A DNA stretch of 64,000 nucleotides from Tardiphaga sp051811025 (GCF_051811025.1 NZ_JBPWQE010000001.1:310001-374000); one strand, 5' to 3'. Counted from the stretch's first letter, positions 32,044-40,541 are shown. The notes: generated from the letters alone by a model not told the origin. Made by a program: numbers and translations.

Positions 32044-32925
32044 ATGGCGGTTATGATCAAGAAAGTCGGCGTGATCGGCTCCGGCCAGATGGGCAATGGC
32101 ATTGCGCATGTGGCTGCATTGGGCGGCCTCGAAGTTGTGCTGAACGATGTCTCCGCCGACCGCCTTAAGTCTGCCATGGCGACGATCAACGGCAACCTGT
32201 CGCGTCAGGTGTCGAAGAAGGTCATCACCGAGGATGCGCGCAAGCAGGCGCTGGATCGCATCACCTCGTCGGACACGATGGATGGTCTCGCCGATTGCGA
32301 TCTCGTGATCGAATCCGCGGTCGAGAAGGAAGAGATCAAGCGCAAGATCTTTCACGATCTCTGTGCGGTGCTGAAGCCGGAGGCGATCGTCGCTTCCAAT
32401 ACCTCGTCGATCTCGATCACGCGCCTCGCTGCCTCGACCGACCGTCCCGAGAAGTTCATCGGTATTCACTTCATGAATCCGGTGCCGGTGATGGAGCTGG
32501 TCGAACTGATCCGCGGCATCGCCACCGATGACGCGACCTTCGAGGCGTCCAAGGAATTCGTCACCAGGCTCGGCAAGCAGATCGCCGTCTCGGAGGACTT
32601 CCCGGCCTTCATCGTCAACCGCATCCTGTTGCCGATGATCAACGAGGCGATCTACACGCTGTATGAAGGCGTCGGCAATGTCGAAGCCATCGACGCCGCG
32701 ATGAAGCTCGGTGCGCATCACCCGATGGGCCCGCTCGAACTCGCCGATTTCATCGGTCTGGATACGTGCCTGTCGATCATGCAGGTGCTGCATGAAGGCC
32801 TTGCCGACTCCAAGTATCGGCCGTGTCCGCTGCTGGTGAAATATGTCGAAGCCGGCTGGCTCGGTCGCAAGACCCAGCGCGGTTTCTACGACTACCGCGG
32901 CGAGAAGCCGGTCCCGACGCGCTAA
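32044..32925 (+). CDS. 3-hydroxybutyryl-CoA / 3-hydroxyacyl-CoA dehydrogenase
   Basis: 293 residues from ATG 32044 (in-frame ATGs also at 32032 and 32053, and a GTG at 32020; the exact start is uncertain). The NAD site KKVGVIGSGQMGNGIAHVAA is at the N-terminus. HFMNPVPVMELVELIRG carries the catalytic His, and DFPAFIVNRILLPMINEAI leads into the C-terminal helical domain (LGAHHPMGPLELADFIGLD). It oxidises or reduces (S)-3-hydroxybutyryl-CoA in beta-oxidation or polyhydroxybutyrate turnover. Its position after etfBA fits fatty-acid metabolism, though a terminator separates them. Confidence 0.9.
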   Translation: MAVMIKKVGVIGSGQMGNGIAHVAALGGLEVVLNDVSADRLKSAMATINGNLSRQVSKKVITEDARKQALDRITSSDTMDGLADCDLVIESAVEKEEIKRKIFHDLCAVLKPEAIVASNTSSISITRLAASTDRPEKFIGIHFMNPVPVMELVELIRGIATDDATFEASKEFVTRLGKQIAVSEDFPAFIVNRILLPMINEAIYTLYEGVGNVEAIDAAMKLGAHHPMGPLELADFIGLDTCLSIMQVLHEGLADSKYRPCPLLVKYVEAGWLGRKTQRGFYDYRGEKPVPTR

Positions 32926-32956
32926 GTTTCGCGCGCTGTCCGTTAGAGTAAGACTT

Positions 32957-33005
32957 CGTCATGGCCGGGCAAAGCGCGAAGCTGCGCCTTGCGCGGGCAT
33001 GACCG
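32957..33005. repeat. Short intergenic repeat, copy A
   Basis: The sequence cgtcatggccgggcaaagcg, continuing cgaagc, is nearly the reverse complement of 57948-57973. It lies in the gap after the hydroxyacyl-CoA dehydrogenase gene and resembles dispersed repeats of Bradyrhizobium-type genomes. Confidence 0.5.
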
Positions 33006-33014
33006 AGTGCCTGG

Positions 33015-33128
33015 TTAGATGAGAGCCCGCATCAAGCTCACTGTCGCCGGCACCAGACTGACAATCGTCGCCATGCCCATGCCGACTCCGCACAGATGCG
33101 CCATCAATGTCTCGCGCTGCGTAATCAT
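33015..33128 (-). CDS. Predicted 37-residue membrane micro-protein, coupled to the tautomerase gene
   Basis: Reading from the ATG at 33128 gives MITQRETLMAHLCGVGMGMA then TIVSLVPATVSLMRALI and TAA (33017-33015). The ATG overlaps the tautomerase stop as ATGA, the usual arrangement for translational coupling. The central 20 residues are hydrophobic with small side chains and could span the membrane. It is shorter than most gene-finder limits. I know of no family, and conservation in relatives would be the test. Confidence 0.45.
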   Translation of the reverse strand: MITQRETLMAHLCGVGMGMATIVSLVPATVSLMRALI

Positions 33129-33508
33129 GTCACGTACTGCGCCACGCCGTTGCCGAACGACCAGTTCTCCGGCAGCACCTCGACGAGATTGATGAAAACG
33201 TCCTCGGGCCGCAGCCCGGGCGCTGCCGTCAATCGCTCGACGATTCCGCGATAGAGCTTCTGCTTTTGCTCCACGCCGCGCGTGTTGCTGACGGTGAGCT
33301 GGATGAGGACCAGGTCGTCGGTGCGCCGGATGCCAAGATAATCCGGACTATAGCTGAAGTCGTCGCCGTCGTGCTCGTGAATGACGATGAAGCGATCGTC
33401 CCTGGGTACGTTGAAGGTTTCGATCATTGCGTCATAGACGCTGTCGGCAATGGCTTTGCGCCAAGCGGCGGGCTTGCCCCGCTTCAGTGAAATGCGAACC
33501 AGCGGCAT
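33125..33508 (-). CDS. Tautomerase family protein
   Basis: 127 residues beginning MPLVRISLKRGKPAAWRKAI. Pro2 becomes the catalytic N-terminal Pro after Met removal, as in 4-oxalocrotonate tautomerase-like proteins; the length fits the Tautomerase_2 (PF14552) subgroup. The substrate is not known. It is divergent from a LysR regulator (109 bp gap) whose operator-like palindrome lies between them, and it overlaps a 37-residue ORF downstream by four bases. Confidence 0.87.
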   Translation of the reverse strand: MPLVRISLKRGKPAAWRKAIADSVYDAMIETFNVPRDDRFIVIHEHDGDDFSYSPDYLGIRRTDDLVLIQLTVSNTRGVEQKQKLYRGIVERLTAAPGLRPEDVFINLVEVLPENWSFGNGVAQYVT

Positions 33509-33575
33509 GGTGGTCTCCTGTTGTTCAAATCCGATGCAGCAAACCTAATCCCATATTGATCATTGTAAAATCGTA

Positions 33576-33608
33576 TGAAATAATATTTCAATGATGTCAT
33601 ATTGAAAT
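33576..33608. promoter_or_regulatory. LysR operator candidate between tautomerase and LysR genes
   Basis: Exact arms atttcaat (33585-33592) and attgaaat (33601-33608) form an eight-base inverted repeat with an eight-base spacer, and a further half-site tgaaat (33576-33581) lies upstream. The repeat ends nine bases before the LysR start. Three regularly placed half-sites fit autoregulation and control of the tautomerase by a LysR dimer or tetramer. Confidence 0.6.
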
Positions 33609-33617
33609 GATTGGCTG

Positions 33618-34469
33618 ATGAAAGCGCTCGATATCGAGGCTGTCCAAGCCTTTGTGCTGGTGGCCGACCTCACCAGCTTCACCCGCGCCGCCGAGGCGAT
33701 GGGAAGCACGCAGTCGGCGATCAGCCTGAAGATCAAGCGGCTGGAAAGCGGGCTTGGCAAGCGCCTGCTGGAGCGAACGCCGCGGCTGGTGCGTCTGTCC
33801 GTCGAGGGCACTGCTTTCCTTGCCGCAGCCCGAAACCTGGTGGCGGCACACCAGTCGGCGATCGGCGCGTTTGCGGTGGAGCAGCGACGGCTCGTGGTCG
33901 GCATCAGCCAGCATCTCGTTGGCGCCGATCTGGCACAGCTGTTGAAACGCATGAGCGCGACCGATCCGTCGCTGGTGATCGAGCTGCGTATCGAAACTTC
34001 GCGCGCGATGCTGCAAGCCTATGATGGCGGCGAAATCGATGCGGCGATCGTGCTGCGCCACGATGTGCGACGGCGGGATGGCGAAGTGATGCTCGAAGAG
34101 GAGTTCGGCTGGATTGCTGCGCCGGATTTCAACCATCGGCCGGGGGAGCCGCTACGGCTGGCGACCCAGGCCGAGCCGTGCAGCGTGCGAGCGATGGCCG
34201 TGAGTGCGCTCGATGCGGCGGGCATTCGCTGGACGGAAGTGTTCGTCGGCGGCGGAGTGGCGACAATCGGTGCCGCGATTTCCGCCGGGCTTGCGATCGG
34301 TGCGTTGGTGCGCCGCGTCGCGCCGGTCGGCAGCGTCGATCTCGGCCCGCGCCTTGGATTGCCGAAACTGCCGAATTGCGACGTGATGCTGTATTCCAAC
34401 CTCACGGATGCCGGCGCCCGCGGCGCGCTGCGCACACTCGGTGCGGCATTCAGGGCCGGTGCGGACTAA
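33618..34469 (+). CDS. LysR family transcriptional regulator
   Basis: 283 residues. Helix-turn-helix: AFVLVADLTSFTRAAEAMGS then TQSAISLKIKRLESGLGKRL. The effector domain spans about residues 85-280 (VVGISQHLVGADLAQLLKRM). It is divergent from the tautomerase gene, and its own start lies just beyond an ATTTCAAT palindrome, so it probably represses itself and activates the tautomerase operon. The ligand is unknown. Confidence 0.92.
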   Translation: MKALDIEAVQAFVLVADLTSFTRAAEAMGSTQSAISLKIKRLESGLGKRLLERTPRLVRLSVEGTAFLAAARNLVAAHQSAIGAFAVEQRRLVVGISQHLVGADLAQLLKRMSATDPSLVIELRIETSRAMLQAYDGGEIDAAIVLRHDVRRRDGEVMLEEEFGWIAAPDFNHRPGEPLRLATQAEPCSVRAMAVSALDAAGIRWTEVFVGGGVATIGAAISAGLAIGALVRRVAPVGSVDLGPRLGLPKLPNCDVMLYSNLTDAGARGALRTLGAAFRAGAD

Positions 34470-34529
34470 TTGGAAATTCGTTAACCCCGCATCGCTATAC
34501 CGTCGGTACCACGTTACGGAGTGTTTCTG

Positions 34530-34724
34530 ATGGATATGGCTTTGGTTGCCAGCGCGCTTGCCATGAAGGCGGCGGGAACGCAGCAGCAGATTTCGACCTC
34601 GATCATGAAGTCGAATGCCGACATGGAAAAGAACACCGTGCTCACACTGCTCGGCGGTGCCCAGCAGGCCTCCCAGGCCAATCTCGGCGCAGGCGTCGGC
34701 GGCAACCTCGATATCGCCGCTTAA
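34530..34724 (+). CDS. YjfB-like putative motility protein
   Basis: 64 residues from the ATG at 34530 with ACGGAG eight bases upstream. The sequence MDMALVASALAMKAAGTQQQ, then STSIMKSN and NTVLTLLGGAQQ fits the small YjfB family (PF14070), which appears as a 'putative motility protein' and is an almost entirely helical peptide. No flagellar gene lies within this window. Its last four bases overlap the 3' end of the AraC gene on the other strand. Confidence 0.7.
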   Translation: MDMALVASALAMKAAGTQQQISTSIMKSNADMEKNTVLTLLGGAQQASQANLGAGVGGNLDIAA

Positions 34725-35710
34725 GGCGCTGTCGAGCCTGGCCGTTCGCCGCCAGAGGCAGCAGTCAGTGTCGCGCGAAAATGGCTCGGCGGCGCGCCGA
34801 TAATGCGCTTGAAGGCGCGGCTGAACGCGGCTTCCGATTCATAGCCAAGCCGGCGAGCGACGACCGCGATCTTCAGGCGGTCGCGAACGAGCCACTGCTT
34901 TGCTTCCCGCATCCGCAATTGCGCGACGTAACGCGCCGGTGTTTGGCCGACGACATTGGCGAAGCGCAACGCAAATGCCGATCGTGACGCATGCATGACG
35001 CTCGCCAGCGCCTCGACGGTCCAGTCTTTGGTCGGATCGCGGTGGATCGCAGCGAGAACTCGCCCGATACCGGGGTCGCGCGCGGCAGCGACCCAGCCGT
35101 CGGAGCCGCAGCCTTTCTCCACCCAGTTGCGGATCAGTGCCGCGGCGACGACATCGGCCAGCCGAGTCAGCATGCCGCCGGCACCGACGCGATCCAGCGC
35201 CAGTTCGGATGTCATGGCCTCGAGCAGATGCGGGATGGCGGGCTCGTCGGTGGCAAGTTCGTGCATCTGCATCAGCTCAGGCATCATCAGAAGCAGGGGA
35301 TGCTGGCTGTCGAGGTTGAAGGTCATGCCCGCACCGAACAGCACGGTTTCTTCGCCATTCCTGTTGCCGCCGCTGCAGGTGTCGAGGATGCCGCAGCAAA
35401 CCGGCTCGAACTGGCAATTCTCGACCGGTGCCGGAAAGGCATCGGGTGAACTCGCCAGTGCGTGTTCCGCGCCGCGCGGCAGCAAGACCGCATCACCCGG
35501 TTCAAGGCGGACCCACGCGTTATCCAGAGTTCGCAGCCAGCAGCCACGCTCGGCGACGAAGTGAAATTGTGCCTTCGGCCGTGCCGGGAAGACCAGCCCC
35601 CATGGCTCGGTCATGCGGCAGCGGACGTAATCGACGCCCTCAATCTTCAAGCCCCGGAGCATTTCGGTCAGGGGGTGCGTGACGACAGGTCTGGACGAAT
35701 GATCAAGCAT
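34721..35710 (-). CDS. AraC family regulator with cupin sensor domain
   Basis: 329 residues from the ATG at 35710; no good Shine-Dalgarno precedes it, and an ATG at 35752 would add 14 residues. The N-terminal half is a cupin-type ligand domain (FPARPKAQFHFVAERGCWLR, EPGDAVLLPRGAEHALAS). The C-terminal half has two helix-turn-helix motifs, ALASVMHASRSAFALRFANV and VARRLGYESEAAFSRAFKRI. It is divergent from an MFS exporter 68 bp away and probably controls it. Confidence 0.9.
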   Translation of the reverse strand: MLDHSSRPVVTHPLTEMLRGLKIEGVDYVRCRMTEPWGLVFPARPKAQFHFVAERGCWLRTLDNAWVRLEPGDAVLLPRGAEHALASSPDAFPAPVENCQFEPVCCGILDTCSGGNRNGEETVLFGAGMTFNLDSQHPLLLMMPELMQMHELATDEPAIPHLLEAMTSELALDRVGAGGMLTRLADVVAAALIRNWVEKGCGSDGWVAAARDPGIGRVLAAIHRDPTKDWTVEALASVMHASRSAFALRFANVVGQTPARYVAQLRMREAKQWLVRDRLKIAVVARRLGYESEAAFSRAFKRIIGAPPSHFRATLTAASGGERPGSTAP

Positions 35711-35778
35711 CGCGGGTTTTCTAGCATGGAAACTCCAGGAGGTCACCTCCATCTCCGGTGTCCCTTCTGGAGGCTGCC

Positions 35779-36990
35779 ATGACTGATTCCGCCACTGCCG
35801 CACTTGATGCCGATATTTCTCCCGTAACCACTGAGCGGGCGGACCCGGCCTGGGCGGCTGTTGTCTCCTTGATGCTTGGCGCGTTCAGCCAGGTCACTGC
35901 TGAATTCCTGCCCGCTAGCCTGCTCACGCCGATCGCTACCGATCTCGGCGTCTCGGTCGGCGCCGCTGGGCAGGTGGTCACGGCGACTTCCCTTGTCGGG
36001 ATCATCGCGGGGCTTGCGACGGCCATCGTGACACGCGCCATGGATCGCCGCGTCGTCCTGTGGCTGCTCACGGTGCTGCTGATCGTGTCCAACCTGCTGT
36101 CGGCGACGGCCAGCAATCTGCCGATCCTGTTGTTTGCCCGCGTGCTGCTCGGCATCAGCCTCAGCGGTTTTTGGGCGATGGCAACCGCCACCGCGATGCG
36201 ACTTGTTCCGGCGGAGGCGCTGCCACGCGCGATCTCGCTGATTTTCAGTGGTGTTTCGATCGCCACCGTCAGCGCCGCGCCGATCGGTGCATATCTTGGT
36301 GATCTCTGGGGGTGGCGGAGCGTGTTCTTGCTGGCCGCCGCCGTCAGCGCCGTCGTGCTTGTCTTTCAGATGCTGACGTTGCCGCGCTTGCCGCCGCTCA
36401 CATCACCGGATGTGCGTACGCTGTTCGTGCTGATGCGTCGGCCCAGTGTCCGGCTCGTGATGATCGCGATCGCCGTCAGTATCTCGGGCCACTTCGCCGG
36501 CTTCACTTACGTCCGGCATTTCCTCGAGCAGGTGCCGAAGCTTCCGGTCACTGCAATCTCAATCGTCCTGCTCGCTTATGGCGTCGGCGGCTTCTTCGGA
36601 AATTTCGCGGGCGGGGTGCTTGTCGCCCGCAGTGCGAAACTTGCGATCGTCACGGGGTCTGCGGCCATCGCCGTGCTCGCGCTGGTTCTGCTTGTTTTCG
36701 GCAGTTCGGGCCTTGTCGCAGGCATCGCGGTGGGCCTCTGGGGCTTTGCATTCGGCGTCCTGCCGGTTGGCTTCCAGACGTGGATGGTGCGGGTCGCATC
36801 GGACGAAGCTGAATCCGCGGGCGGTCTGCTCGTCTCCGCTTTCCAGGTGGCGATCACGGTCGGCGCCGTCGTGGGCGGCATTCTGGTCGATGGTCTCGGT
36901 CCGTTCGGCGCCGTTGGTTATCTCGCAGCGGCGACGCTGGCGGGCGCGCTGCTCGTGTCGCTGTCGCGCAGCGGCGAGGTGCCAGCCTGA
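35779..36990 (+). CDS. MFS transporter (drug:proton antiporter type)
   Basis: 403 residues from the ATG at 35779, with CTGGAGG upstream. Twelve hydrophobic helices. After a polar N-terminal tail (residues 1-20) come GAFSQVTAEFLPASLLTPIA, the conserved loop LATAIVTRAMDRRVVL (motif A variant), LLGISLSGFWAMATATAMRL (motif C-like) and a repeated half. This fits the sugar/arabinose efflux-like AraJ/YdeA branch. The substrate is unknown, and the divergent AraC regulator points to an inducible exporter. The hairpin at 36999-37023 closes the gene. Confidence 0.9.
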   Translation: MTDSATAALDADISPVTTERADPAWAAVVSLMLGAFSQVTAEFLPASLLTPIATDLGVSVGAAGQVVTATSLVGIIAGLATAIVTRAMDRRVVLWLLTVLLIVSNLLSATASNLPILLFARVLLGISLSGFWAMATATAMRLVPAEALPRAISLIFSGVSIATVSAAPIGAYLGDLWGWRSVFLLAAAVSAVVLVFQMLTLPRLPPLTSPDVRTLFVLMRRPSVRLVMIAIAVSISGHFAGFTYVRHFLEQVPKLPVTAISIVLLAYGVGGFFGNFAGGVLVARSAKLAIVTGSAAIAVLALVLLVFGSSGLVAGIAVGLWGFAFGVLPVGFQTWMVRVASDEAESAGGLLVSAFQVAITVGAVVGGILVDGLGPFGAVGYLAAATLAGALLVSLSRSGEVPA

Positions 36991-36998
36991 AGCGCGAA

Positions 36999-37023
36999 GA
37001 GAGGCAGCAGCTTGCTGCCTCTC
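36999..37023. terminator. Shared terminator between the MFS and VOC genes
   Basis: Arms gagaggcagca (36999-37009) and tgctgcctctc (37013-37023) pair over 11 bases around a three-base loop. It lies between convergent genes. The T-rich tail is weak on the plus strand (ggcttctctta). Confidence 0.65.
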
Positions 37024-37031
37024 GGCTTCTC

Positions 37032-37409
37032 TTACGTGAACGGCGTGACCCAGCCGATCCCGGCGCCGCCGGGCTGCAGCAGGATTGCGAGCCGGCCGAC
37101 ATCGGGAATGTCGAATACCGGCCGCATCAGCGTCGCGCCGGCAGCGACCGCCTTCTTCACCCGTGCGTCGACGTCATCGACGGCCAGATATGGCATCCAG
37201 CCGTCCGGGACATTCTGGTAGCCCGGACCTTCCGCGTGGAAGATGCCGCCGACGCGCACATCGTCCATCATCGCAATCCAGTAGATCCCGCCGCCCGCAA
37301 GCGTCTTTGGCTGATAGGTCCAGCCGATGGTCTCCTGATAGAAGCGCTTGGCGCGTTCGGGGTCGCGCGTCACGAATTCATTCCAGTTGAAGTGACCGTG
37401 CGGAGTCAT
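37032..37409 (-). CDS. VOC family (glyoxalase-like) protein
   Basis: 125 residues. The beta-alpha-beta-beta-beta fold of the vicinal oxygen chelate superfamily is seen in HGHFNWNEFVTRDPERAKRF (N-terminal His and Glu metal positions), then FYQETIGW, and a second half beginning MPYLAVDDVDARVKKAVAAG. The closest well-known relatives are bleomycin-resistance-type and methylmalonyl-CoA-epimerase-like VOC proteins, and its substrate is unknown. It precedes a DUF1428 gene on the same strand (26 bp upstream) and may form a unit with it. Confidence 0.88.
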   Translation of the reverse strand: MTPHGHFNWNEFVTRDPERAKRFYQETIGWTYQPKTLAGGGIYWIAMMDDVRVGGIFHAEGPGYQNVPDGWMPYLAVDDVDARVKKAVAAGATLMRPVFDIPDVGRLAILLQPGGAGIGWVTPFT

Positions 37410-37434
37410 CGTGCATCTCCTTCACCCTTCAGGA

Positions 37435-37794
37435 TCAGACCGAAACCAGCGTCTTGAAGCCACCATAGATCATGCGTTTGGCATCGAACGGCATCGCCTT
37501 CGGATCCATCATCTTGGCGAGGCGCGGATCCTTCATCACCTTCGCATTGATGCGGTCGCGATCCTTGCGTGACTTGTAGATGATATAGGAAAACACGACG
37601 GTCTCGTCAGGTTTCAGCTTCACGCTGCGCGGGAACGAGGTCCATTTGCCAACGCTGACGTCATCGGCAACATATTCATGATAGTCGAGCGCGCCGTATT
37701 CGCGCCAGATCTTGCCGGCCTTGCGTGCGAGGCTGCGATAGGCGGCGAGGTTCTTCTTCGGCACCGGAACAATGAATCCGTCAGTATAGGCCAT
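37435..37794 (-). CDS. DUF1428 family protein
   Basis: 119 residues from the ATG at 37794, with GGGAGA upstream (a nine-codon upstream extension is not favoured). It begins MAYTDGFIVPVPKKNLAAYR and contains KIWREYGALDYHEYVADDV and MDPKAMPFDAKRMIYGGFKT, the diagnostic segments of DUF1428 (PF07237), which has a dimeric alpha-beta barrel fold. Function unknown. It shares a strand and 25-base spacing with the VOC gene, so the two are likely cotranscribed. Confidence 0.88.
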   Translation of the reverse strand: MAYTDGFIVPVPKKNLAAYRSLARKAGKIWREYGALDYHEYVADDVSVGKWTSFPRSVKLKPDETVVFSYIIYKSRKDRDRINAKVMKDPRLAKMMDPKAMPFDAKRMIYGGFKTLVSV

Positions 37795-37824
37795 CGGTCG
37801 TTTCTCCCTGCTGTCATGCAAAAG

Positions 37825-37845
37825 CGCCGGGCGTGAAGCCCGGTT
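37825..37845 (-). terminator. Terminator after tlpA (minus strand)
   Basis: Arms ccgggc (37827-37832) and gcccgg (37838-37843) around gtgaa. Read on the minus strand it is followed by cgctttt. It separates tlpA from the DUF1428-VOC pair. Confidence 0.55.
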
Positions 37846-37944
37846 GTTTTCAAGACGAACGTCATTGCGTCCATCCGACAGGATGGCGGGGGATTTCGCG
37901 GCTGGGGCAGGCGGCCGTATGTCGCAGTCGTTTATGCCGCGGTC

Positions 37945-38631
37945 TCAGAAACTCGCTGCGGCGGGCTTCACCGCCGCTTTCAGTAGCTTGATGGCGTCTT
38001 CGCTGTCCCATTCGGCGGGGCCGGCGATGGTTGCGATCTCGCAACCCTTGCCGTCGATCAGCACCGAGGTCGGCATGCCCAGCGCGCGGCCGATGCCCTT
38101 GAGGTCCTGGAACACCTTGGCCGAGGTGTCGGTGAAATAATCCAGCCGGTTGAGGCCGCCCTCTTTCAGGAACACCTTCGGCTTCTCGGCGTCGCGGGTG
38201 TCGATATTGATCGCAACGACCTGGAAATCCGGGCCGCCGAGCTTCGTCTCGAGGTTATTCAGCGCCGGCATTTCCTTGCGGCAGGGCACGCACCAGGTGG
38301 CCCACAGGTTCACCAGCACCGTCCGGCCGCGCCAGTCGGACAGCTTCTTCTCCTGGCCGTCGGCATCTCTGAAAGCGAGGTCCGGCAATTTCAGCGGCGT
38401 CCTGGCCATGGTCAGGCCGGCGACTTCGCCGCGCGCCAGCGGTTCGATCTTCTTCGACAGCGCTATGGCCGGTGCACAGGTCGGATCGCCCGGCGCAGCC
38501 TGCTGCCGCAGCCGATCCATATTGGACACCGCGGCAAAGCCGACCACGGCGCCTACGAGCACCGCGCCGAGCACGATCAGGCGGCGTTTGACCGGACGGG
38601 GGGCAGGCTGGTCGGGCATAGGGTTTGTCAT
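37945..38631 (-). CDS. tlpA: TlpA thioredoxin-like protein, membrane-anchored
   Basis: 228 residues. Residues 16-36 are an N-terminal membrane anchor (KRRLIVLGAVLVGAVVGFAA), and the thioredoxin fold is periplasmic with the active site LWATWCVPCRKE (Cys114 and Cys117) and the cis-Pro loop GMPTSVLID. Two further Cys, at 52 (DPTCAPA) and near the C-terminus (GKGCEIA), probably form the second, structural disulfide known in Bradyrhizobium TlpA. TlpA reduces copper chaperones and CoxB for cytochrome aa3 assembly (family knowledge). It is divergent from argH. Confidence 0.92.
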   Translation of the reverse strand: MTNPMPDQPAPRPVKRRLIVLGAVLVGAVVGFAAVSNMDRLRQQAAPGDPTCAPAIALSKKIEPLARGEVAGLTMARTPLKLPDLAFRDADGQEKKLSDWRGRTVLVNLWATWCVPCRKEMPALNNLETKLGGPDFQVVAINIDTRDAEKPKVFLKEGGLNRLDYFTDTSAKVFQDLKGIGRALGMPTSVLIDGKGCEIATIAGPAEWDSEDAIKLLKAAVKPAAASF

Positions 38632-38706
38632 TCGGTCTCAGTTAGGGCTATGCAACGGTTGGCGACGGACGATCCGTCGGCTGCGGTTAAAGATGAGTGA
38701 CAATTC

Positions 38707-40158
38707 ATGGCTTCGCGCAAGGGCAACGGCAAGTCCGGCAACGACGGTAAAGGCTCCAGTGTGAGCAACAAGATGTGGGGCGGGCTGTTCGATGAAAGCC
38801 CCGACGCCATCATGGAGGAAATCAATGTCTCCATCGACGTCGATCGCCATCTTTATGCCCAGGACATTACCGCGTCCAAGGCCCATGCCGCGATGCTTGC
38901 CAAGCAGGGGATTATCACCGCGAAAGATGCGAAAAATATCGCAGCTGGTCTAGACACGATCCTGTCAGAGATCACCAAGGGATCGTTCACATTCAAGCGT
39001 GCGCTCGAAGACATTCACATGAATGTGGAGAGCCGGCTTGGCGAGCTGATCGGACCTGCCTCCGGCCGCCTGCATACCGCGCGGTCCCGCAACGACCAGG
39101 TCGCGACCGATTTCCGCCTGTTCGTGCGCGATACGATCGACGAGATCGATAGTGCTTTCGCGTCGCTGCAACAGGCGCTGGTCGATCGCGCGCTGGAACA
39201 TGCCGACACGGTGATGCCTGGCTTCACCCATCTGCAGACCGCGCAGCCGGTGACCTTCGGTCATCATCTGCTGGCCTATGTGGAAATGGTGTCGCGCGAT
39301 CGCGGCCGCTTCGCCGATGCGCGCAAGCGCCTCAATGAAAGCCCGCTCGGCGCCGCTGCGCTGGCCGGCACCTCGTTCCCGATCGATCGCCATGCCACTG
39401 CCAAGGCGCTCGGATTCGATCGCCCGATGGCCAATTCGCTTGATGCGGTGTCAGATCGCGATTTCGTGCTGGAGACGCTGTCGGCTGCGTCCATCGCGGC
39501 CGTGCATCTGTCGCGCTTCGCCGAGGAAATCGTGATCTGGACCTCGCCGCTGGTCGGCCTTGTCAGGCTCTCGGACAAGTTCACCACCGGCTCCTCGATC
39601 ATGCCGCAAAAGCGCAATCCGGATGCGGCCGAACTGGTGCGCGCCAAGACCGGCCGCGTGATTGGGTCGCTCACTGGCTTGCTGATCGTGATGAAGGGGC
39701 TGCCGCTGGCCTATCAGAAGGACATGCAGGAGGACAAAGCCGGCGCGATGGAAGCCTATTCGGCGCTGTCGCTCGCGATCCGCGCCATTGCCGGCATGGT
39801 GCGCGATCTCGTGCCCAATGAGGAGCGCATGAAGGCAGCCGCTGGCGAGGGCTATGCCACTGCCACCGATCTCGCCGACTGGCTGGTACGAACGCTGAAG
39901 ATGCCGTTCCGCGACGCCCATCACGTCACCGGCCGGATCGTCGGCATCGCAACCAGGAAGGGCGTGGCGTTGCACGAGCTCGACCTGAAGGAGATGCAGA
40001 CGGTGGAACCGAAGATCACGGCAGAAGTGATGAAGGTTCTGTCGGTGGAATCCTCGGTGAAGAGCCGGGTCAGCTATGGCGGCACGGCGCCGAAGAATGT
40101 GACGTCGCAGGCGAAGGCCTGGCTCAAGCGACTGGAAAAAGAGCGGAAATTGGGCTGA
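38707..40158 (+). CDS. argH: Argininosuccinate lyase
   Basis: 483 residues. The enzyme cleaves argininosuccinate into arginine and fumarate, the last step of arginine synthesis. Visible family blocks are MWGGLFDES at residue 23, MNVESRLGELIGPASGRLHT, TARSRNDQVATDFRLFVRD and the signature TGSSIMPQKRNPDAAELVR with the catalytic Ser loop. The first 20 residues (Gly/Ser/Lys-rich) are an extension beyond the usual start. It begins an argH-lptM-lysA cluster. Confidence 0.96.
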   Translation: MASRKGNGKSGNDGKGSSVSNKMWGGLFDESPDAIMEEINVSIDVDRHLYAQDITASKAHAAMLAKQGIITAKDAKNIAAGLDTILSEITKGSFTFKRALEDIHMNVESRLGELIGPASGRLHTARSRNDQVATDFRLFVRDTIDEIDSAFASLQQALVDRALEHADTVMPGFTHLQTAQPVTFGHHLLAYVEMVSRDRGRFADARKRLNESPLGAAALAGTSFPIDRHATAKALGFDRPMANSLDAVSDRDFVLETLSAASIAAVHLSRFAEEIVIWTSPLVGLVRLSDKFTTGSSIMPQKRNPDAAELVRAKTGRVIGSLTGLLIVMKGLPLAYQKDMQEDKAGAMEAYSALSLAIRAIAGMVRDLVPNEERMKAAAGEGYATATDLADWLVRTLKMPFRDAHHVTGRIVGIATRKGVALHELDLKEMQTVEPKITAEVMKVLSVESSVKSRVSYGGTAPKNVTSQAKAWLKRLEKERKLG

Positions 40159-40250
40159 TCGTGCCTGGCGCGCGAAAATTCAATGGATTTCGGGGTCTCG
40201 CCAGAGCGCGGCAATCTTTGTATGGTGCGCCCGCATTTGGGGATTTAGCT

Positions 40251-40535
40251 GTGACTCGTCCGACCCGCCCTGCGTCCGCGCGATGGGCCATTCTCGTTCT
40301 GACCGCTTCTGCTTTGGCGCTGGCTGGCTGCGGCCGTAAAGGTGGCCTCGATCTGCCGCCACAGGCGTCCGCACAGCCGATGGGCACTGGCGCTCCGGCG
40401 GTCGATCCCGATGCACAGTCGGCTGCCAATAAGGGCAGGGACGTGTTCGCGCCCTCGAACGGTGTCGATGAGGGCCCGCCGGCGGCGACCCGTGGTCGCA
40501 AGAAGCCGTTCCTGCTCGATCCGATCCTGGACTAA
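40251..40535 (+). CDS. lptM: LptM-like small lipoprotein
   Basis: 94 residues from a GTG at 40251 (an upstream ORF start at 40161 is not favoured). The signal ends LTASALALAGC, and after the lipidated Cys comes GRKGGLDLPP, which matches the CGxKGPLxxPP motif of LptM/YifL. In E. coli LptM assists disulfide maturation of LptD in the LPS translocon. In E. coli it also neighbours dapF, and here it lies just before lysA, another lysine-pathway gene. The rest is a low-complexity tail. Confidence 0.8.
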   Translation: MTRPTRPASARWAILVLTASALALAGCGRKGGLDLPPQASAQPMGTGAPAVDPDAQSAANKGRDVFAPSNGVDEGPPAATRGRKKPFLLDPILD

Positions 40536-40541
40536 CTCGCC

